Source of the DNA: Hydrogenobaculum sp. Y04AAS1
GTDB lineage: Bacteria > Aquificota > Aquificia > Aquificales > Aquificaceae
Length of the DNA stretch: 64,000 bases
Assembly (NCBI RefSeq): GCF_000020785.1
Contig: NC_011126.1
Coordinates: 372,001-436,000 of the forward strand
Direction of reading: 5' to 3'
Positions 62,050 through 64,000 of this stretch are shown here, piece after piece. The notes beneath the pieces were generated by a model. The model worked only from the letters and a program-made list of their open reading frames with translations. It made no database searches and was not told where the DNA came from. How positions within the stretch are numbered: position 1 is the stretch's first letter; each line of letters begins with the position of its first letter. The translations under genes and the position numbers were made by a program.

Positions 62050-62543
62050 AGGACCTCTTTGCAAACCTCCTGCAAAGATATATCTACGTTTAGCTCTTTT
62101 GACAAATCCTTTAAAGCTTTTTCTAAAGATGATAAACTAACGTCTTTAAGCTCTACTTCCATAAGCATTATATATATATTTTTCACCTTGTGAGTCCTAA
62201 GATCGGTTATGTTTATATTTTTTGATGCTAAAAGCTTTGAAACGCTGTAAACTATGCCGGCTTTATCCGCTCCATATATGGATATAATAGCGTTGCAATT
62301 TGACTCTTCTTGGGGTTCTTTGTCTTCTACTGGTTTTATGTCTACTTCTATATCCTCTAGGTCAAAATCTTCTTTTTGTATGGGGTTTTTAGAAGTAAAA
62401 AGAAGCATAATAACAAACTGACCAGATAATCTGCTCATAGATGAGTCTTCTATGTTGGCACCCATCTTGTACAAAATCTCTGTAATAGAGGCTACAATCC
62501 CAGGTTTATCTTTTCCAAAAGCTGTCAGTATATATTTTTTCAT
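62046..62543 (-). CDS. Tandem ACT-domain protein (GcvR-like)
   Basis: 165 residues from ATG 62543; the open frame to 62594 only reads through the tRNA gene. First ACT domain: TAFGKDKPGIVASITEILYKMGANIED; second: IYGADKAGIVYSVSKLLASKNIN, ITDLRTHK (each given in parts). Such proteins bind amino acids and regulate; the E. coli relative GcvR represses glycine cleavage. The ATG lies 6 nt after the CCA of tRNA-Gly, linking it to glycine both by position and perhaps by regulation (inference). Confidence 0.8.
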   Translation of the reverse strand: MKKYILTAFGKDKPGIVASITEILYKMGANIEDSSMSRLSGQFVIMLLFTSKNPIQKEDFDLEDIEVDIKPVEDKEPQEESNCNAIISIYGADKAGIVYSVSKLLASKNINITDLRTHKVKNIYIMLMEVELKDVSLSSLEKALKDLSKELNVDISLQEVCKEVL

Positions 62544-62549
62544 ATTAAA

Positions 62550-62624
62550 TGGAGCGAGCGACGGGACTCGAACCCGCAACAACCACGTTGGCAACGTGGT
62601 GCTCTACCATTGAGCTACGCTCGC
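62550..62624 (-). tRNA. tRNA-Gly (anticodon GCC)
   Basis: 75 nt with CCA encoded. Acceptor stem GCGAGCG/CGCTCGC, D-arm AGCTCAATGGTAGAGC, anticodon stem CCACG/CGTGG with loop TTGCCAA, T-arm GCGGGTTCGAGTCCCGT. All stems pair on the minus strand. Confidence 0.97.
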
Positions 62625-62635
62625 TTAGAATTTCC

Positions 62636-62664
62636 ATTATATCACATCTATATCGTTTATGCAA
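62636..62664 (-). promoter_or_regulatory. Promoter of tRNA-Gly
   Basis: TTGCAT (62664-62659), 17-bp spacer, TATAAT (62641-62636), 11 nt before the tRNA 5' end. Confidence 0.8.
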
Positions 62665-62747
62665 CATGATATGTATCAATTTATATGAAAGATACTTTGT
62701 ATATGGCTTTTGATATATAATATTAAAAAGCTTTATAGGAGTGTAGT

Positions 62748-64000
62748 ATGGAGTATAGGATTGAAAGAGATACCATGGGCGAAGTAAAAGTCCCAGCCGA
62801 TAAGTACTGGGGAGCTCAAACTCAAAGATCTTTAATGTATTTTAACATTTCAAACGATATAATGCCTATTGAAACAATAAAGGCTTTGGCTCTCATCAAA
62901 AAAGCAGCAGCTATTGTAAACAACGAACTTGGAAAACTAGATGATTATAGAAAAGATCTCATTGTAAGAGTAGTAGATGAGATATTAGAAGGCAAACTAG
63001 ATGAACATTTTCCTTTAAAAGTATGGCAAACTGGTTCTGGAACCCAAAGCAATATGAATGTAAATGAGGTAATAGCAAATAGAGCGGCTGAGCTAGCGGG
63101 TAAACCCTTAGGCTCTAAAGACCCAATACATCCAAACGATCATGTTAACATGTCTCAGTCTTCCAACGATACATTCCCAACTGCTATGCATATATCTGCA
63201 GTACAAATCCTTCAAGATAAGCTCATACCATCTATAGAGTATCTAAGAGATGCTTTAAAGGAAAAAGCCGAAGAATTTAAGGATATTGTAAAAATAGGAA
63301 GGACTCATCTTCAAGATGCTGTACCAATGACCCTTGGACAAGAATTTGGTGGGTATGTGCATCAGTTAGACACTGCCCTTGAGCGTATAAAGTTGGTGTT
63401 ACCGGAGTTAAAAGAAATAGGTATAGGTGCAACAGCAGTAGGCACAGGTCTAAACGCTACAAAAGGTTTTGATAAAAGGATGGTAGAGGTTTTATCAGAG
63501 CTTACCGGTATAGATTTTAAATTGTCTAGAAACAAGTTTGCGTTTTTAAGTTCTCACGATCCTTTTGTGATGGCAAGCGGTGCTATGAAATCTTTAGCGG
63601 CGGCTTTGATGAAGATAGCCAACGATATAAGATGGCTTGGCTCTGGTCCAAGAGCTGGCATAGGAGAACTCATACTCCCAGCCAATGAACCTGGTTCTTC
63701 AATAATGCCAGGGAAGGTTAATCCCACACAATCAGAAGCTATGACGATGGTTTGTGTGCAGGTGATGGGAAACGATACGGTTATAGGCTTTGCCGACTCC
63801 CAAGGTAATTTTGAACTAAACGTGTTTAATCCAGTGATTATATTTAACTTTTTAAACTCTGCAAAACTTCTATCTGATGCTATGAGATCATTTGCCGATC
63901 ACATGGTAAAGGGTATAAAACCAAACCTAAAGAAAATAAACTCTTATGTGCAAGAGTCTCTTATGCTTGTGACAGCACTTAATCCTTACATTGGTTATGA
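62748..64000 (+). CDS. fumC: Fumarate hydratase class II (partial, C-terminus beyond window)
   Basis: Interconverts fumarate and malate in the (reductive) citric acid cycle. About 417 residues visible. Signatures: [55 protein letters not shown] and [15 protein letters not shown], which carries the catalytic serine. AGGAG precedes the ATG; a TATAAT box is at 62716-62721. The last 40-50 residues lie outside. Confidence 0.96.
   Translation, partial: MEYRIERDTMGEVKVPADKYWGAQTQRSLMYFNISNDIMPIETIKALALIKKAAAIVNNELGKLDDYRKDLIVRVVDEILEGKLDEHFPLKVWQTGSGTQSNMNVNEVIANRAAELAGKPLGSKDPIHPNDHVNMSQSSNDTFPTAMHISAVQILQDKLIPSIEYLRDALKEKAEEFKDIVKIGRTHLQDAVPMTLGQEFGGYVHQLDTALERIKLVLPELKEIGIGATAVGTGLNATKGFDKRMVEVLSELTGIDFKLSRNKFAFLSSHDPFVMASGAMKSLAAALMKIANDIRWLGSGPRAGIGELILPANEPGSSIMPGKVNPTQSEAMTMVCVQVMGNDTVIGFADSQGNFELNVFNPVIIFNFLNSAKLLSDAMRSFADHMVKGIKPNLKKINSYVQESLMLVTALNPYIGY

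Noticed and set aside
62544-62594. N-terminal extension of the ACT-domain protein
   Set aside because: The added residues (such as LLRVRVPSLAPF) are the usual translation of an antisense-overlapping tRNA 3' half; ATG 62543 is a better start.

Overview
The window looks like a chromosomal segment of a thermophilic, low-GC member of the Aquificales, most likely Hydrogenobaculum or a close relative. This rests on recognised gene content, not a database search. The content includes a stand-alone MnmC2 (DUF752) methyltransferase as described from Aquifex, TrmFO together with MnmG, an LL-diaminopimelate aminotransferase (DapL), cytochrome bd, LptD and a FadL-type porin (so a Gram-negative envelope), and very tight gene packing with many 1-8 bp overlaps. 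Coding density is high. Only one tRNA (Gly-GCC) and no rRNA were seen.

Layout. 1-5.6 kb (minus): mnmG (cut by the window edge), a thioredoxin-fold lipoprotein, an aspartate aminotransferase, sfsA and a long FliK-like protein. 5.6-13 kb: glycosyltransferase and plsC, then trmFO with a TRIC/YadS channel gene, hisZ, lptD and a HAD phosphatase. 13-18.8 kb (plus): a compact run of leuD, pyrE, tlyA, PBP1A and hisF. 18.8-21.5 kb (minus): two membrane proteins and the rpsF-ssb-rpsR-rplI operon. 21.5-24.3 kb: a repeat cluster, a PIN-type toxin-antitoxin pair and a LolC/LolD-like exporter. 24.3-33.8 kb: FadL porin, rhodanese, an ArsB-type pump with a Cys-rich partner, proB, rpmI, infC, a DinG-like helicase and aspS. 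33.9-37.8 kb: a secreted protein, then Rieske-cydA-cydB. 37.9-41 kb: obg, gapA, DUF554, HIT. 41-44.2 kb: an accessory island of repeats and decayed nuclease genes. 44.3-54.7 kb (minus): mnmC2, thiL, an MBL hydrolase, DUF58, an ABC permease, an FAH-family protein, smc and argG. 54.9-64 kb: a second decayed AAA-ATPase/nuclease gene, dapL, a Trm112-like protein, a DprE1-like oxidase, der, argJ, def, an ACT protein, tRNA-Gly and fumC (cut by the edge).

Two system-level signals stand out. First, a small interspersed element with a 66-67 bp core is present in several copies. Two complete copies sit between 11-bp direct repeats, as expected for target-site duplication. One of these lies in frame inside trmFO (26 extra residues), and a further copy lies in frame inside the DinG-like helicase gene. 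A second repeat, a 12-bp core at 18-bp spacing, forms arrays in intergenic DNA and in frame inside PBP1A and an antitoxin gene. Together they resemble, by analogy only, the protein-coding palindromic elements of Rickettsia. Second, about twenty gene starts carry a TATAAT/TAAAAT-like box ending 6-8 nt before the start codon and lack a Shine-Dalgarno sequence. This is the geometry expected of leaderless mRNAs, and several divergent gene pairs share such boxes within 24-55 bp. Ribosomal-protein, respiratory and porin genes instead have strong AGGAGG sites.
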